Positions 53,801-56,800 of a DNA stretch of 64,000 nt are shown here, one piece after another. The notes below the pieces were generated by a model, which was not told the DNA's origin, did no database searches, and was given only the letters and a program-made list of their open reading frames with translations. The DNA is from Alentia gelatinosa (taxonomy: Eukaryota; Annelida; Polychaeta; Phyllodocida; Polynoidae). Both the position numbers and the translations under genes were made by a program. The stretch spans positions 30,693,716 through 30,757,715 of the forward strand of contig OX465587.1 in NCBI GenBank assembly GCA_950022655.1, written 5' to 3'. The first letter of the stretch is position 1; each line of letters begins with the position of its first letter.

Positions 53801-56800
53801 GCTACATAATTCAAACTCAATGGGATACAAGCTCTGACCCTAAACTTCCATAGGTTTCCTCTTTAGTATTCCGTTCAAAAAGGGTTAACAGAGTTGCACT
53901 GATATTGCCATGTCAAGTGCAGAGTTTAGAGCATGCATTTACTCCAGAAAGCTGGCAATCACTCGAAATAATCACATATTAACGACGTATTTACTAATCA
54001 TAAAACAGGACTGCTACATGTAATGGCTGATCACTTCCTGTGAGAAAAACAAAAAAAACCTTCCCCATGTCTGAGGTTAATGACTCGAAACACAGTGATA
54101 CTGATTACACACCAGGAGAGAGCTTTATTTGCACCAATAAAAAAAATTTTAAAAAAGGGAAAAAAACAAAGAAAAAAAAAAAGCGTCATATTTCCTCCGG
54201 GCAGAGATCTTGATAGACTAGCTCAAGTATTTGATTATGAACATACATTGAATAGCTAATATTTTTTTTAATTAGCTATGTGTTCTAGAACACTTTGAGA
54301 CCAGCGGTAGCTGCAAGAGAGAACACACATATAGACACGTCTTGAACACTTGGAGATCATAATTTATGGTATTTTTATCCCACAGGCTTTACATTTGAAA
54401 CTCGTTCTCCATGCCCCTACGAGTATTGCAGTCCGTTCTGCATGGTCTATATACTGTGTGTCTTCCATTCTTTTAGTGTAGAGGGGTGAGATAAATACAG
54501 AAAGCAACTTGTTTTTGTCAAAGCTGTTGTTCCCAATGTGATATTCACTCCACATCAAACTCTTGGGGAACAACAACTTTGACCAAAACCTGTCGATTTC
54601 TTCTTTATTTCAATTTCCAGAAAATTTACATGAGTTTTACTTTTCGAGGTAAATCGTCCGACATGCCTTTAAATAAGCCAGAAAGAGGTTCTGGTGATGC
54701 TCACTTCTTATTGTTGGTCATGTGGGCTGCTGCAGATTTTTGGCATCTGGTGGAAATAGGACGTCTTATGACCAGGAAAACATGTCCCTCCCTCTCACCC
54801 GGATGCACATGCACTTATTAACCTAGTGCTTAGGGTCATATTATATACCTATAATGGTAAGCCATACAGTGACCAACAACTGTTACAGTATTGGTATCAT
54901 ACCCATACCACACAGTATGGAGATAAATACACACATTCTCTGAATACGCAATCGACGCAGGTGATAAAAGTTGAACATATTGACGTAATTTTTTTTTTTA
55001 GCATAGGTTGTGTTCAGTAGTGTTTCAGCCACATATTCTTAACTTTGACGTAAAACATATGTACAGTAAAACCCCGCTTAAGGGGAGACCCTCTGTTCCG
55101 GGAAAAGTGTCCCGTTAAACGCGGTTACCCCTTAAGTGGGATTGGAATAAACTAAATAAAGACTTCTGTTCCGAGAAAACTGTCCCCTTAAGCGGGGTGT
55201 TCCCCCTAAGTGGGGTGTTCCCTTAAGCAGGGTGTTCCCTTAAGCCGGGTGTCCCCTTAAGCCGGGTGTCCCCTTAAGCCGGGTTTTACTGTACCTTGTT
55301 GGGACATCCTCTCATCCCTTGTTTCTTTTGATAAACATATCAAACTCGCTCTACATGCTCGTTTATCACTATATACCCATGCCGTATCTACTGTAAATAA
55401 GCACCGTTTCGTAACGTACAAATAATGTACGGACCACTGACTACCTTCCCATACACGTTTATTGAAATATTGGTTGTTGAGCCAAGTAAAATTAATGATT
55501 TTTTTTTAAATTTCGGGTATATAGTAAATATGTAACGTCCAACCATGCTTGTACAAGTCAAAGAACTCAATGATAATTTGTACGGAGCACTTGGCGTAAA
55601 CGCCTCGTTCCATATAAACCATAAATTACCATTTCATTCTGTGACTTTTACAGCATGGTAAGGACTTTCTATAAAATTATTTTCATCAAAATAGATATGG
55701 TACCATAGGACGTCCTAACAAGGTAAATACGTTTTACTAAAATATCAACCATCAGTGTCATACGTAGCGGATCAACTCTTTTTTTTTTTGTTAACGACTT
55801 TATTTTAACGACTCAAGGATGTCAGTTGGGGGTAGGAAAAAAGTGGAAATGATTGTAATTTGTATTTTGTTTGCCTCAGATAGACTGAATAAATATGGAA
55901 AAGAAATCATTTTCAGCCACGGCATGGGGCCGAGGGTGCGTCATTTTATACGTATGAATGAGAATTGTACATATCTTTTCCGTTTTGCACAGGGACAAAA
56001 AATTCATAAACTGAAAAGGAGGAAATTGGATCTACATGTACTTGGAAAAATAAGAAACTGCCATCTCTATAATAAAAATACTGGCCTTTTCACGTCTACC
56101 GGATACACATGCACTTATTAACCTCATTGATCCAGACGGTTTGTGTTTAAGGTCATACCAACCAGCAGGGTCATATTCAGGGGATCATCTTTTTTTTTGT
56201 TAACGACTTTATTCATACTGGACAAGTACTATCATGAAACATCACAAAATGTCATATGATTGTTTATATGGCATGAGTTGTCTTCGCGGAATGATATCAT
56301 GAAGCGCAGCTGAGTGATATCTGTACCAGAAGACAATGAATGGCATATAAACGATTATATGAAATTGAGTGGTGTTAAAATTTTATCCTACCCTGTCACA
56401 TGTTTTTAACATCATATGTCACCAGTGGCATATAAATATTTTATGCCATAACCGTGGCCTACAGTCACACCATGTTAAATCTATGGAGATTTATATGAGG
56501 GGTAGGATATATTGATGAACAACCGTTGCACGAGTACTTCTCAGTGTGGAAATTGGCATCTCTTACCGCTATGACACAGCTTGCCCCTTCTTTGATATTC
56601 AAAGACTTTTTTATGATTCTGGTAATACTCTTTAAGCCTAATACACATCGACCGATCGTGGACTGAAGGATTAGTTCTCAAATCGTAAACTTGTTGTGAT
56701 GTTTGTCTCAGGGAAAATGCGCTTCTGGTGTCGACCAACAAGCAGCAATCACATTGGTATACCAGAGAGGGGGTGGTAGGAGTTAGTCCTAAGCAAATCT

